52,507 nt of DNA from SZUA-217 sp964194555 (GCA_964194555.1 CAXMMT010000095.1:1-52507), one strand, 5' to 3'. Numbered from the stretch's first letter, positions 1-9,732 are shown. Notes: generated from the sequence alone by a model not told the origin. Program-made: numbers and translations.

Positions 1-1
1 T

Positions 2-184
2 GTTCTCGTTGCTGACGCTTTCGACGCGATGACATCGCTTCGGGCCTACCAACCGGCTCTCCCCGTCGACTACGCAATCGAGGAGATCCGCACCAACGCA
101 GGCACCCAGTTCGATCCTACGGTGGTCGACGTATTCTTGGAGCTCGCCGCCATCGACAGACTCCCGCTGGAGCTCATCGCCTAG
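2..184 (+). CDS. HD-GYP domain protein, C-terminal fragment (5' end outside window)
   Basis: The reading frame enters from the left edge and ends at TAG 182-184, giving about 60 residues. The text VADAFDAMTSLRAYQPAL, followed by GTQFDPTVVDVFLEL, is the characteristic end of HD-GYP phosphodiesterase domains: the DxFDAMTSxRxY motif, then the GTQFDP segment. Members of this family hydrolyse cyclic di-GMP or act as sensor-output proteins. The HD and GYP metal-binding motifs lie upstream of the window, so neither catalytic competence nor an attached sensor domain can be judged. Assignment to the HD-GYP family is fairly secure; the substrate is not. Confidence 0.8.
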   Translation, partial: VLVADAFDAMTSLRAYQPALPVDYAIEEIRTNAGTQFDPTVVDVFLELAAIDRLPLELIA

Positions 185-224
185 GACATCTTCAAATCCC
201 CCGGGCACTAGTATTCCGGCCCGA

Positions 225-419
225 ATGAGAATCGCTTCTTACATCTTCTACGGTCTCGCCGCCCTGTCGGTGTTGGCCGGCATCTCGGCCGCTTCCTTTT
301 TCAAGGACGAGATAGGTCAGGTGTTTGGCACAGGGACAATCTTCGTATATGGCGGCGCAGCCGTTCTCTCTCTGCTCGTTGCCATATCCGCCCAGAGTCT
401 CGCCAACCGCAAGGTCTGA
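225..419 (+). CDS. small two-helix membrane protein, unknown function
   Basis: A 64-residue protein of two hydrophobic segments (about residues 5-24 and 36-56) joined by a short polar loop containing FFKDE, with a basic C-terminus (LANRKV). This is the profile of a small inner-membrane protein with both ends on the same side. It sits 40 bp after the HD-GYP gene and 49 bp before the Lhr helicase on the same strand, so it may be co-transcribed. No strong Shine-Dalgarno sequence precedes the ATG. I recognise no family, and the gene call rests on its membrane pattern and its fit in the gap. Confidence 0.5.
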   Translation: MRIASYIFYGLAALSVLAGISAASFFKDEIGQVFGTGTIFVYGGAAVLSLLVAISAQSLANRKV

Positions 420-468
420 CCCGACGTCCGGCGGAGTTCTTGTCGCCGTCCCCTGATACGTTGGTGTC

Positions 469-3400
469 GTGGATCCGCTGAATGCATTTACACCGGCGAC
501 CAGGACGTGGTTCGAGGCTTCGTTCAACGAGCCAACCAAAGCTCAGGAGTTGGGTTGGCCGGCAATTGCCGACGGAGACCACACCCTGATACACGCCCCC
601 ACAGGCTCGGGTAAGACGCTGGCCGCTTTCCTGTGGACACTGGACCAGCTCCTCACCGAGCCGACCCCCGAAAAGACAGAACGCTGCCGGATGCTCTACA
701 TCTCGCCCATGAAGGCTCTTGCACACGACGTCGACCGCAATCTGAGAGCCCCACTCGCGGGTATCCGCCATGCCGCCGAACGTCTGGGTGGTGACCCGCT
801 TCCAGAGTTACGAACTTTTCTGCGAACGGGTGACACCCCTCAGCAGGATCGCCGACGAATGGAGCGAAACCCACCCGACATTCTGATCACCACACCGGAG
901 TCGCTCTATCTGATGCTGACCTCAGCCGTACGATCGGTGTTCCGAAGCGTTCGCTGGGTGATCGTGGACGAGGTTCACGCCGTGGCCGGGACCAAACGCG
1001 GCGTCCACCTGGCCCTCTCCCTCGAAAGACTCGAGGGAATCACGGACCTATCACCACAACGCATCGGCCTGTCGGCGACCCAACGTCCCCTAGACGAGAT
1101 CGCTCGATTCCTCACGGGTGGCACCATTGAGGACGACCAGTGGAGCCCGAGACCGGTCACCATCATCGACGTGCCCCACGGGCGTGAGCTCGACCTGGAG
1201 ATCGTCGTCCCCGTCGAAGATATGGACGAACCCGGTGAGCCTGATCCTCTCGATCCTGACGACGCGCCCATCCGGTCGATCTGGCCGGCAATCTACCCCC
1301 GACTGCTCAGGCACATTCGAGACCACAACAGCACGATCGTCTTTGCCAACTCGCGTCGTCTAGCCGAGCGAATCTGCTCGGAGTTGAACAACCTGGCCGG
1401 AGAAGACATCGCCCGCGCCCACCACGGGTCGGTGGCAAGGGAGCAACGTCTCGAGATCGAAGAGGCGCTCAAGCGCGGAGAGATCAAGGCTGTCGTTGCC
1501 ACCTCGTCGCTCGAACTGGGGATCGACATGGGCGCCGTTGATCTGGTACTCCAGGTGGAGGCGCCCATCTCAGTCGCGTCCGGCCTTCAGCGGGTTGGAA
1601 GATCCGGACATCACGTGGGTGGCGTTTCAAAGGCAAAGGTGTTTCCGAAATACCGGGGGGATCTGCTCGTGGCAACCGTTATTGCCGGGGAGATGGCCAG
1701 AGGCCATGTCGAGCAGACGCGAGTGCCAACCAACCCTATTGACGTCCTTTGCCAGCAACTAGTGGCCCAAACCGTCTCTGGCGACACAACAGCCGACGAC
1801 CTCTACGAGATGACTCGACGAGCTTCGCCCTACTCCGAACTGAGCCGTCAGGTCTTTGACGAGACCCTCGACATGCTGTCTGGCCGGTACCCGTCCGATC
1901 TATTCGCGGAGCTCAGACCCCGCATCACCTGGGATCGCGCCACCGGAGCGGTCACAGCCAGACCAGGGGCCAGACAACTCGCGGTGACCAACCCGGGAAC
2001 TATTCCCGATCGAGGTCTCTACCGGGTGACACTTCCCGATGGAAGTCGGGTTGGCGAACTCGATGAGGAGATGGTCTATGAGTCTCGAGAGGGCGATAAT
2101 TTTCTCCTCGGCTCCAGCGCATGGCGTATAACCCGGATAACCCATGACAAGGTCGAGGTGGTCCCTGCACCGGGCAATGCCGCCGCGAAAATGCCCTTCT
2201 GGCATGGCGACATATTCGGTCGACAGCTCGAAACCGGCCGCGCCATAGGAAAGTTCGTCCGAGAGACAGCGGAGCGTGATCGGGAGACCGCCGAGACGAT
2301 CCTCGGAGACGAGTACGGCCTCGACGAGTTTGCCGCGCGCAATCTGATCTCATACATCCACGAGGAGAAAGACGCCACAGGAGTCCTACCCACTGATCAC
2401 ACCATCGTCGTCGAGCGCTTCCGGGACGAGATCGGCGATTGGCGAGTTGTGCTCCTCTCTCCCCTTGGAGCCAGGATTCATGCTCCGTGGGGCATGGCAC
2501 TTCGTCATCGTTTCAGAAGTCGCTACGGGACCGACGTGGACGTGATCTGGTCAGACGACGGCATTGCATTCCGGTTCCCCGACTCCGACGATCCGCCTGA
2601 GGCTGACGACCTGATACTCGACCCTGAGGAAGTCGAGACGCTGCTGTTCGATCATCTCGCCGACACCGCCCTGTTCGCAGCGCGTTTCCGTGAGGCCGCC
2701 GGTCGAGCACTGCTTCTACCTCGTCGACGGCCGGGCGAACGCACCCCTTTGTGGTTGCAGCGACGCAAATCTGCCGACCTCCTCGGCGTCGCCCGCCAGT
2801 TCGGATCATTTCCGATCCTCCTCGAGGTCTACCGTGAGATTCTCCAAGACGACTTCGATCTTCCCTCGCTCCAGGATGTACTGGGGGAGATCCGATCACG
2901 AAAGATACGGGTGGCCTCGGTTGACACTCAAGGACCAAGTCCTTTCGCATCTTCGCTGCTCTTCTCGTTCGTGGCCGCCTATCTGTACGAAGCCGACGCC
3001 CCGCTGGCGGAAAGACGCGCCGCAGCGCTGACACTCGACCGCGATCTGCTCAGAGAGCTTCTAGGGGAGGGTGAGCTGCGGGAGTTGATCGATCCGGAAG
3101 TCATCGCGGCGGTAGAACTCGAACTGCAGCATCTGACAGACAACCGAAGGGCGACAAATCCGGATCGACTCCACGACCTCCTCCGTGACCTGGGACCGCT
3201 TTCGATCGAGGACATAGAGGTACGGACGTCGAGCGTCGATGTTCCCCATGCCCTGGAGGATCTTCGGGATAGGAGAAGAACTGTCGAGATCGTCATCGGT
3301 GGAGAACAGAGATGGGCAGCCATTGAGGACATTGCCCGGCTCCGGGACGGTCTTGGAGTGCAGCCTCCCCCCGGCGTTCCGCAGACTCTCCTCGAGCCGG

Positions 3401-4842
3401 TTGAAGACCCTCTCGGCGACGTAGTCGGCCGTTACGCGAGGACTCATGGTCCCTTCACGTCGAAGGAGGCTTCGAGAGCCTTGAATCTTCCACGTGGCGT
3501 TGTCGAAGTCGCCCTCGAGAGTCTCGAGCGGGCAGGCCGAGTCGCCGAAGGCGCATTTCGACCCGGAGGTGAGGGACGCGAGTGGGTTGACAGCTCGGTG
3601 CTTCGACGACTGAAGAGACGCTCGTTGGCCGTTTTGCGCGATGAGATCGAGCCTGTAGAGGCCTCTGCACTGACCCGATTTGGGCTCGCATGGCAGGGAG
3701 TCACCGCTGACCCGCCGCGTGGCAGAAGCGCCCTTTCAGATGCCATTCTCAGGCTGACCGGTGCCGCCGTGCCTGCCTCGGTTCTCGAGCGTGACGTGCT
3801 GGCGTCCAGAGTCGCTCAGACCGGGAACGGTGTCGATGCCCTCATGATGGCCGGAGACCTCGTCTGGGTGGGAGAGGGCTCGCTTGGCTCCAGGGATGGA
3901 AGGGTGGCGCTCTATCCACGCGACAGACTCACCTCGCTCTGGAAAGGGCCCGACTCCGATGCCGAGTTGGACTCCAAGGCAATCGAGATTCTGGGTGTGC
4001 TGGACAACTCCGGCGCCAGTTTCTTTCGGGACGTATACGAGGGGACTGGTGGCGGAGATCCCGAGGAGACTCTCAAAGCTCTCTGGGATCTGGTCTGGGC
4101 CGGTCATCTCACCAACGACACGTTTGAGCCTGTTCGAGCGTTTGTCGCCAGACGCCGCAGCACGAGCTCCGGTCGCGCCTCGCTCTCCAGTCGGTTTCCG
4201 GCTCACTCAGCCGGTAGATGGTCACTCACCAAGGACCTTGTCCGATCGGCTCCTTCAGAAACAGAGCGCCATGCAGCATGGGCGGAGTTGCTTCTCGATC
4301 GACATGGTGTAGTGACGAGGAGCACGGCGCTCGCCGAGGGTTACCCCGGAGGTTTCACAACCCTCTATCCGGTCTTCAGTCGTCTCGAGGAGACCGGACG
4401 GATTCGTCGCGGCTACTTCGTCGAGGGGCTCGGTGGCTCACAGTTCGCACTTCCGGGCGCGGTTGACCGTCTTCGCAGTGAATCAGATCCGTCCCTGTCG
4501 GTAGTTGCCGCCACCGACCCTGCCAACCCTTACGGTGGGGTTCTTCCCTGGCCAGAACTGGCAGAGACCCGACTGGCTCGTGACGCCGGTGCTTATGTCC
4601 TCCTCTGGGGCGGTGACCTCATCGGCTATCTCGACAAAGGCCGCCGTGGGCTCACTTTGCTGAATCCCTCCGTCGAACTGTTCAGCCTGGTATCCCGGGC
4701 CATGGCAGATGTTGCAGGGAAGTACAGACGTCTCACGTTGGTCACGATCAACGGCGAGCCTGCATCGACCTCGCCACTAGCTTCTCCCCTCTCGGAATGG
4801 GGCTTCGCCACCGCCCCGCGCGGTCTGACCTACCGCGGCTAA
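469..4842 (+). CDS. lhr: Lhr-type ATP-dependent DNA helicase (Lhr core plus long C-terminal region)
   Basis: A 1457-residue superfamily 2 helicase with a GTG start. Motif I APTGSGKT lies near residue 43, motif II DEVH near 167 and motif III SAT near 202. Motifs IV-VI follow, including the GRSGHH segment (motif VI QRVGRSGHH). The long C-terminal half is typical of bacterial Lhr proteins of about 1500 residues, such as the mycobacterial enzyme, a 3'-to-5' translocase implicated in DNA repair. Total length and motif spacing match that family, unlike the short Lhr-Core proteins. The gene runs to 4842 and overlaps the convergent cofH stop by 4 nt. No LexA box was seen in the short upstream gap, so SOS control is not evident. 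Confidence 0.9.
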   Translation: MDPLNAFTPATRTWFEASFNEPTKAQELGWPAIADGDHTLIHAPTGSGKTLAAFLWTLDQLLTEPTPEKTERCRMLYISPMKALAHDVDRNLRAPLAGIRHAAERLGGDPLPELRTFLRTGDTPQQDRRRMERNPPDILITTPESLYLMLTSAVRSVFRSVRWVIVDEVHAVAGTKRGVHLALSLERLEGITDLSPQRIGLSATQRPLDEIARFLTGGTIEDDQWSPRPVTIIDVPHGRELDLEIVVPVEDMDEPGEPDPLDPDDAPIRSIWPAIYPRLLRHIRDHNSTIVFANSRRLAERICSELNNLAGEDIARAHHGSVAREQRLEIEEALKRGEIKAVVATSSLELGIDMGAVDLVLQVEAPISVASGLQRVGRSGHHVGGVSKAKVFPKYRGDLLVATVIAGEMARGHVEQTRVPTNPIDVLCQQLVAQTVSGDTTADDLYEMTRRASPYSELSRQVFDETLDMLSGRYPSDLFAELRPRITWDRATGAVTARPGARQLAVTNPGTIPDRGLYRVTLPDGSRVGELDEEMVYESREGDNFLLGSSAWRITRITHDKVEVVPAPGNAAAKMPFWHGDIFGRQLETGRAIGKFVRETAERDRETAETILGDEYGLDEFAARNLISYIHEEKDATGVLPTDHTIVVERFRDEIGDWRVVLLSPLGARIHAPWGMALRHRFRSRYGTDVDVIWSDDGIAFRFPDSDDPPEADDLILDPEEVETLLFDHLADTALFAARFREAAGRALLLPRRRPGERTPLWLQRRKSADLLGVARQFGSFPILLEVYREILQDDFDLPSLQDVLGEIRSRKIRVASVDTQGPSPFASSLLFSFVAAYLYEADAPLAERRAAALTLDRDLLRELLGEGELRELIDPEVIAAVELELQHLTDNRRATNPDRLHDLLRDLGPLSIEDIEVRTSSVDVPHALEDLRDRRRTVEIVIGGEQRWAAIEDIARLRDGLGVQPPPGVPQTLLEPVEDPLGDVVGRYARTHGPFTSKEASRALNLPRGVVEVALESLERAGRVAEGAFRPGGEGREWVDSSVLRRLKRRSLAVLRDEIEPVEASALTRFGLAWQGVTADPPRGRSALSDAILRLTGAAVPASVLERDVLASRVAQTGNGVDALMMAGDLVWVGEGSLGSRDGRVALYPRDRLTSLWKGPDSDAELDSKAIEILGVLDNSGASFFRDVYEGTGGGDPEETLKALWDLVWAGHLTNDTFEPVRAFVARRRSTSSGRASLSSRFPAHSAGRWSLTKDLVRSAPSETERHAAWAELLLDRHGVVTRSTALAEGYPGGFTTLYPVFSRLEETGRIRRGYFVEGLGGSQFALPGAVDRLRSESDPSLSVVAATDPANPYGGVLPWPELAETRLARDAGAYVLLWGGDLIGYLDKGRRGLTLLNPSVELFSLVSRAMADVAGKYRRLTLVTINGEPASTSPLASPLSEWGFATAPRGLTYRG

Positions 4843-6698
4843 ACCCGGTCGAGCACTTCGTAGGTCGTGTTGCGGAGTGCCGGAGTTCGCCCGGCGGCCT
4901 CGATGACGGAGCGAAACTCTTCGGTCGTTACCTCCTGGCCATGCTCCGCCCCGGCAGCCCGAGTGATTATCTCACCCATCAGGGTTCCACCGAGATCGTT
5001 GCAACCTGCGTCGAGAAGACGCCGACCGCCGTCAAGGCCCAGTTTCACCCACGAGGCCTGAATGTTGTCGATCAGCCCATCGAATGCAATGCGAGACACC
5101 GCGTGGATCAGCACCACTTCGTCCCAGGTCGGTCCAGGGCGCGATCGTCCACGAAGATAGATCGGCGACCCCATGTGCACGAAGGGCAGCGGGACCATCT
5201 CGGTAAACCCGGCGGTGCGGCGCTGGATCTCACGGATGACTTCGAGATGTATTGCCCAAGAGCGCGGATGGTCTATATGACCGAACATAATGGTCGAGGT
5301 CGTCCTGAGACCGAGTTCGTGAGCGGTGATCATCACCTCGGCCCATAACGACGTCCGTATTTTGTCTGGACAGAGATGGGTCCGAATCTCGTCGTCGAGA
5401 ATCTCCGCTGCGGTTCCCGGCAATGTGCCCAACCCGGCTTCTTTCAACTCACTCAAGAACTGCCTTACGGGAAGGCCAAGGGTCTCAGCGCCTTGCCAGA
5501 CCTCCAATGGGGTGAACCCATGAATGTGCATGTCAGGAAGCTCTTCTTTGATGGCCTTGACCACTTCGACGTAGAAGTTGCCTGTGAAATCTGGGTGAAT
5601 CCCACCCTGAAGGGTCACCTCGGTTGCGCCCCGGTCCCATGCCTCGCGTGAGCGATCCACGATCTCGTCGAGCCCCATCAGATAGGGCTCGCCACGCAGG
5701 TTCAAAGACTTGGGCCCCTTGGAGAATGCGCAGAAGCCGCATTTGAAGTAGCAGAGGTTGGTGTAGTTGATATTTCGGTTGACCACATAGGTCACCGTGT
5801 CTCCCACCGCTCTCCTCCGAAGCTCATCGGCCGTTCGAGCAACAGCGTCGATCTGATCGCCCCTCGCCATGAAGAGCTCTTCCAGCTCGGTCACTGTGGG
5901 GGCTTGTCCATTCAGGGAGCGCTCGAGGACTGGCGCCAGATCACCGGCGCCACCGAGAGCTTCGACTCCCGTTCCCCCTACCCATGCTGCGTCCATCCAC
6001 TCCGCAGACAGGCGCCGGACCGGCACCGGAGGATCCATGTCCCTGCCCGGAGCCCACTCATAACGCGGCCGCGCCGCTCCGGACCCATCGACCTGGTGGA
6101 GCCACGTTGTGAATATGTCCTTGGGCAACATGTCTCTCGCCTCATCGATCTCCACACCGGGCGGAAAGGCAGTGCGCTCCACGAACTGCACCTGGGGCAA
6201 CGAATCACGCAGCTCGCCAAGTCTCTCGCCACTCCAATCGCGGAGCAAAAGGTCTGTGGCGCCGTCCGAAACCGCCTTGCCAGCCTGAGTGACATCATCG
6301 ACAAACACTGAGACCGAGGTCTCGATGCCGGGCAACCCCGCGATCCGCGTCGCTTCGGCAACCGCCGAGCGTGTGGTCCTCAGATAGGCCGGGCGACTAC
6401 GCGCGATCGCGTCGAGCACTTTCTCTCTCGAACCGCTGTCGACCACCGTAAGACGCCACGGCGCCACCTGTCTCGAAACCAGCAGAAGAGCGTCACCCGG
6501 GTCGACCACCCATGCCGCCGGGTCATGGTCGCCAATCTCGCGCGCCACCACCAGCACACCACCTTTGAAGCCGGCTGCGATGTCAGCGGAGGTAGGGATG
6601 TCGACCTCGACGGTCGTCGTCCCTTCGCGTCGTCGACTGACCGCCGTCGGCTCGGCGAGTGTCTCGGCAGGGCGGACGCGGAGATAGGTGACTCTCAT
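4839..6698 (-). CDS. cofH: FO synthase subunit 2 (CofH) with about 250-residue N-terminal extension
   Basis: The C-terminal part (about 260-619) is a radical SAM CofH: NRNINYTNLC then CYFKCGFC, with cluster cysteines 316, 320 and 323, followed by TLQGGIHPD and FVPLPFVHMGSP. CofH joins the tyrosine-derived moiety to 5-amino-6-(D-ribitylamino)uracil, and CofG then completes FO, the F420 chromophore. In most actinobacteria the two halves are fused as FbiC; here they are separate genes with a 4-nt ATGA overlap (cofG stop, cofH start). Residues 1 to about 250 are not part of ordinary CofH. They read as a folded alpha/beta domain (segments such as GGVLVVAREIG and VSVFVDD) that I do not recognise. 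The part nearest the core may correspond to the FbiC linker. Confidence 0.88.
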   Translation of the reverse strand: MRVTYLRVRPAETLAEPTAVSRRREGTTTVEVDIPTSADIAAGFKGGVLVVAREIGDHDPAAWVVDPGDALLLVSRQVAPWRLTVVDSGSREKVLDAIARSRPAYLRTTRSAVAEATRIAGLPGIETSVSVFVDDVTQAGKAVSDGATDLLLRDWSGERLGELRDSLPQVQFVERTAFPPGVEIDEARDMLPKDIFTTWLHQVDGSGAARPRYEWAPGRDMDPPVPVRRLSAEWMDAAWVGGTGVEALGGAGDLAPVLERSLNGQAPTVTELEELFMARGDQIDAVARTADELRRRAVGDTVTYVVNRNINYTNLCYFKCGFCAFSKGPKSLNLRGEPYLMGLDEIVDRSREAWDRGATEVTLQGGIHPDFTGNFYVEVVKAIKEELPDMHIHGFTPLEVWQGAETLGLPVRQFLSELKEAGLGTLPGTAAEILDDEIRTHLCPDKIRTSLWAEVMITAHELGLRTTSTIMFGHIDHPRSWAIHLEVIREIQRRTAGFTEMVPLPFVHMGSPIYLRGRSRPGPTWDEVVLIHAVSRIAFDGLIDNIQASWVKLGLDGGRRLLDAGCNDLGGTLMGEIITRAAGAEHGQEVTTEEFRSVIEAAGRTPALRNTTYEVLDRV

Positions 6699-7840
6699 AC
6701 CACTGCAATCTTGGTCGTTATCGCCGCCAAACCGGCGTCATCGGTCGCGGCCTGCACATCAGCGAGCAAATCTGGATCGATCCAGTCCTCGTTGATGTAC
6801 CCGGGATAGACGGGCAGACGGGGTCGGAGATCGAATCCCGCAGCCTGCGTCCGGCTCTTCAGCTCCTCGAGATGGGGCCAGGGAGCCTCGGGATTGACCC
6901 AGTCGATCGTCAACGGCGAAACACCACCCCAATCGTTGATCCCGGCACCGAGATAGATCTCGTAACTCTCGGTGAGGTTCGGGGGCACCTGGATGCTCGC
7001 CTCCGCTCCCATGATCCAGCGGGCAAGGGCGACGACCCGGGCAAACCAGCGCGGCACTGGTTCTGCTGAGCGTCTCATCGGCGTGTCGTCCTTCGCACGG
7101 AAGTTCTGGATGATCACCTCCTGTATGGCGCCAGTCGTTTCGGCGAGGTTGCTGAGCGCAAACAGCGAGTCGACAATCTCCTGTTGGTTCTCTCCGATGC
7201 CCACCAGGATCCCGGTTGTGAACGGCACCTTTTGTCGCCCGGCAGCCTCGATCGTCGCCACTCTCCGGGCGGGCTCCTTCGTCAGAGAGTCGTGATGCGC
7301 CATCCCGGGCTCAGTCAGTCGAGACGAGATGTTCTCCAGCATCATCCCCATCGATGGATTGGTTGGCCTGAGGAGAGTCATCGCCGCGTCGTCCAGAAGA
7401 CCCGGGTTGGCGTGAGGAAACAGTGATGTCTCCGACCTGACCAGCGCTGACATCTCAGCCACATACTCGATTGTGGTGTGGAGACCCTTGCCTTCCAGGA
7501 ACTCTCGAGCCTGGGGCCATCTTCTCTCTGGACGGTCCCCCAAAGTGAACAGCGCCTCGGTGCAGTTGGCGGCATCACCCGCATTGGCGACAGCCAGCAC
7601 CTCGTCGGGTTCGAGGTAGATGCCTCCGGCACCCGGTGGCTTGGCAAAGGTGCAGTAGGTGCAACGGTCGTTGCAGAGTGTCGTCAGCGGGATGAATACC
7701 TTGCGGCTGTAGGTGACGACCTTCCCTCGCCCCTCATCCCGCAACTTGGAGGCATGGGCGAACAACGACGCTTGATCCGTCTCGCCGTTGAGATAGCGCA
7801 GGGCGAGGTCTGGGTCCGGAGAAGGATGAGTCATTGTCAT
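6695..7840 (-). CDS. cofG: FO synthase subunit 1 (CofG)
   Basis: A 381-residue radical SAM enzyme with cluster motif CNDRCTYC (Cys 56, 60 and 63 from the chosen start), then TFAKPPGAGG and the family-typical segments GDRPE and GAGINDWGGVSPLT. CofG acts with CofH to form FO (7,8-didemethyl-8-hydroxy-5-deazariboflavin), the F420 precursor. A start at 7879 is also open but overlaps the upstream SDR by 26 nt. ATG 7840 removes the overlap and gives MTMTHPSPD as the N-terminus; 7834 is a third option. The gene overlaps cofH by 4 nt, which implies translational coupling. The other F420 genes (fbiA, fbiB, cofC) are not in this window. Confidence 0.92.
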   Translation of the reverse strand: MTMTHPSPDPDLALRYLNGETDQASLFAHASKLRDEGRGKVVTYSRKVFIPLTTLCNDRCTYCTFAKPPGAGGIYLEPDEVLAVANAGDAANCTEALFTLGDRPERRWPQAREFLEGKGLHTTIEYVAEMSALVRSETSLFPHANPGLLDDAAMTLLRPTNPSMGMMLENISSRLTEPGMAHHDSLTKEPARRVATIEAAGRQKVPFTTGILVGIGENQQEIVDSLFALSNLAETTGAIQEVIIQNFRAKDDTPMRRSAEPVPRWFARVVALARWIMGAEASIQVPPNLTESYEIYLGAGINDWGGVSPLTIDWVNPEAPWPHLEELKSRTQAAGFDLRPRLPVYPGYINEDWIDPDLLADVQAATDDAGLAAITTKIAVV

Positions 7841-7853
7841 TGGGTGGTCAGAG

Positions 7854-8630
7854 TCACGAGATTCCCGAAGAGCCGGCACCGATCACACCTCCATCAACCG
7901 GCACGATGGCTCCCGTCATCCAAGAAGCTGCGTCGGACGATAGAAACACGATCAATCGTGCAACGTCCTCGGGCTCACCGACCCGGCCCAGCGGATGCAT
8001 GCGTGCCGTGGCGGCCTCGTCGTCGAGGAGGGCCCCCGCAAGTCTTGTCTTGACCACACCCGGGGCAACAGCGTTCACCCGGATACCCGGAGCCAATTCC
8101 ATTGCCATCTGTCGGGTCATATGGACCAGACCGGCCTTGGAGATGTTGTATGCGCCCATGAACGGACTCGGTATGAGACCGGCCACCGAGGCAACGTTGA
8201 CCACGGCCCCACCGTTCTTCTCCATCCACGCGTGGAAGGCAGCACGCACCCAGAGCAAAGGAGCCCTGAGGTTGACAGCCCAGGTCTTGTCGAGGGCTCC
8301 CAGATCCACGTCCATGAGCATCCCGGCCGCCGGGTTGGTTCCTGCGTTATTGACGAGAATGTCACAAGAGCCAAATCGCTTCAAAGTCGCCTCGATCGTC
8401 TCGTTGGCGGCTTCCTCGGAGTCGGCTCGCGCGGGGAGCGCAAGAATCCTGTCCCCATCTACTCCCGCCTCGATGAGCTGAGCCCGGGCCGTCTCGACAT
8501 TCTCTTCCTTGCGCGACGTGATGGTGACCCCGGTCGCCTTGCTGCGAACAAACTCGAGGGCGGTAGCCATCCCGATTCCCCGGCTCCCGCCAGTGACGAC
8601 GGCGACTTTGCCTTTGACCGAAACTTCCAT
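7854..8630 (-). CDS. short-chain dehydrogenase/reductase (FabG-like)
   Basis: A 258-residue classical SDR. The nucleotide-binding motif TGGSRGIG starts near residue 13, NNAG near 92, and the catalytic Ser (NVASVAG) precedes the YNISK Tyr-Lys pair. The C-terminus contains PEDVARLIVFLSSD and the substrate-loop region ending VDGG. Family members oxidise or reduce 3-hydroxyacyl or other alcohol/ketone substrates with NAD(P)H, and the substrate cannot be set from sequence. It lies between the flavin reductase-like gene and cofG on the same strand with short gaps, suggesting one operon. A role in F420 metabolism is not implied by the family. Confidence 0.85.
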   Translation of the reverse strand: MEVSVKGKVAVVTGGSRGIGMATALEFVRSKATGVTITSRKEENVETARAQLIEAGVDGDRILALPARADSEEAANETIEATLKRFGSCDILVNNAGTNPAAGMLMDVDLGALDKTWAVNLRAPLLWVRAAFHAWMEKNGGAVVNVASVAGLIPSPFMGAYNISKAGLVHMTRQMAMELAPGIRVNAVAPGVVKTRLAGALLDDEAATARMHPLGRVGEPEDVARLIVFLSSDAASWMTGAIVPVDGGVIGAGSSGIS

Positions 8631-8678
8631 ACTTCTCCTACGAATCTCTACCCTGAACCTACCTGCCGTGTCGATCGA

Positions 8679-9176
8679 TCATTGCCCGCCCCGTTTCACT
8701 CCGCCGTATTTCATCCTGGTGTCCGACATCGCCGAGGCGCGCGAGGAGTCATCGTTGATACCGACATCAACGATTTCGCCGGCAAAGAGAGTGTGGGTCC
8801 CGAAGTCGATCGCTTGACGCACTTCACAGTCCATCCATGCGAGGGCTTCCTCGAAGATCGGAGCACCTGTCGCTGCGATCCGCACCACTCGATCGTTGAG
8901 CGTGTTTCCGTCCCGCGTGGCCGGCTTGGAGAACTTCACAAAGACCCGGGTGTCTTCTGGAGACCATAGGTTCACGGAGAACGAGCCACCCTGCGTTATG
9001 AGACGATGAGTCAGCGCCTTATTGTCGATACCAACCCCAATCAGCACCGGCTCCATACTGAGCTGGGTTATCCAACTCGCGGTCATTGCGTTCCACTCCT
9101 CGCCGGACGCCGACCCGATAAGGGCCAACGCGTTGGGAATCTTCCACGCGACCCTGTTGATCAGTTCGTTGTCCAT
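8679..9176 (-). CDS. flavin reductase-like (FMN-binding split-barrel) protein
   Basis: 165 residues from ATG 9176 (MDNELINRVAWKIPNAL). A longer open frame reaches 9371, but its extra N-terminus is low-complexity and runs through the divergent UspA-like gene. The segments GEEWNAMTASW, QLSMEPVLIGVGID and GGSFSVNL follow the pattern of the flavin reductase-like domain, in which N-x-M-T-A contacts the flavin phosphate. Such proteins are FMN reductases or reductase partners of monooxygenases, and some bind F420. It opens the apparent SDR-cofG-cofH operon, which makes a flavin or deazaflavin role plausible but not shown. Confidence 0.78.
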   Translation of the reverse strand: MDNELINRVAWKIPNALALIGSASGEEWNAMTASWITQLSMEPVLIGVGIDNKALTHRLITQGGSFSVNLWSPEDTRVFVKFSKPATRDGNTLNDRVVRIAATGAPIFEEALAWMDCEVRQAIDFGTHTLFAGEIVDVGINDDSSRASAMSDTRMKYGGVKRGGQ

Positions 9177-9222
9177 GTTGTTCCTGTCACACAGCGAAGT
9201 GAGAAACCCTAATGTTCTCACA

Positions 9223-9732
9223 GTGCGGATCCTCGTTGCCACCACAGGTGTCCTACCCGCTGCTCCGGTCGCCGGCTTTTGCAAAGCTCTGATGGGAGAT
9301 AGCGCGAGGGTCACGGTGATGACCGTGATACGCGTCCCTCGATCCTTTCTCGAATCGCTGGACGATGACATGCGACGCTCCTTTCTCGACGACGGAGAGG
9401 ACGAGTCGTCGAGTGCCGAAGAAAAAGCGGCGCTCTATCTGGAGGAACGAGGCCAGAACACGGTAGACCCGATCTGTGCCGCTTTGGCTGCGGAAGAAAT
9501 TGAGTGCGACATTCGTTTTGTCGATGGCGACGATCCCGCCGAAGCGATCATCCAGACGGCTGCCAAGATAGATGCCGAGATGGTGATCATGGGCGCCACC
9601 CGGCGTCTCTTCACCGAAGAAGCGTGGCGAAGCGTGTCGGCCCGTGTCATGACCAACTCCCATCTCCCCGTTCTCTTGGTGCCAGGCGCCAGGATCGAGG
9701 ACACCATGGAGATGCCGATCATTGAGGTGTAG
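9223..9732 (+). CDS. universal stress protein-like (UspA fold)
   Basis: 169 residues from GTG 9223 (VRILVATTGVLPAAP). Earlier in-frame starts would run into the divergent flavin reductase-like gene and add an atypical N-terminus. The C-terminal part AAKIDAEMVIMGATRRLF, followed by SVSARVMTNSHLPVLLVPG, is the Usp ending in which the MGATRR-type loop resembles the G-x2-G-x9-G(S/T) nucleotide-binding region. The first glycine-rich loop is not clean, so ATP binding is uncertain. A 46-bp gap separates it from the divergent gene and must hold both promoters. Confidence 0.7.
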   Translation: MRILVATTGVLPAAPVAGFCKALMGDSARVTVMTVIRVPRSFLESLDDDMRRSFLDDGEDESSSAEEKAALYLEERGQNTVDPICAALAAEEIECDIRFVDGDDPAEAIIQTAAKIDAEMVIMGATRRLFTEEAWRSVSARVMTNSHLPVLLVPGARIEDTMEMPIIEV

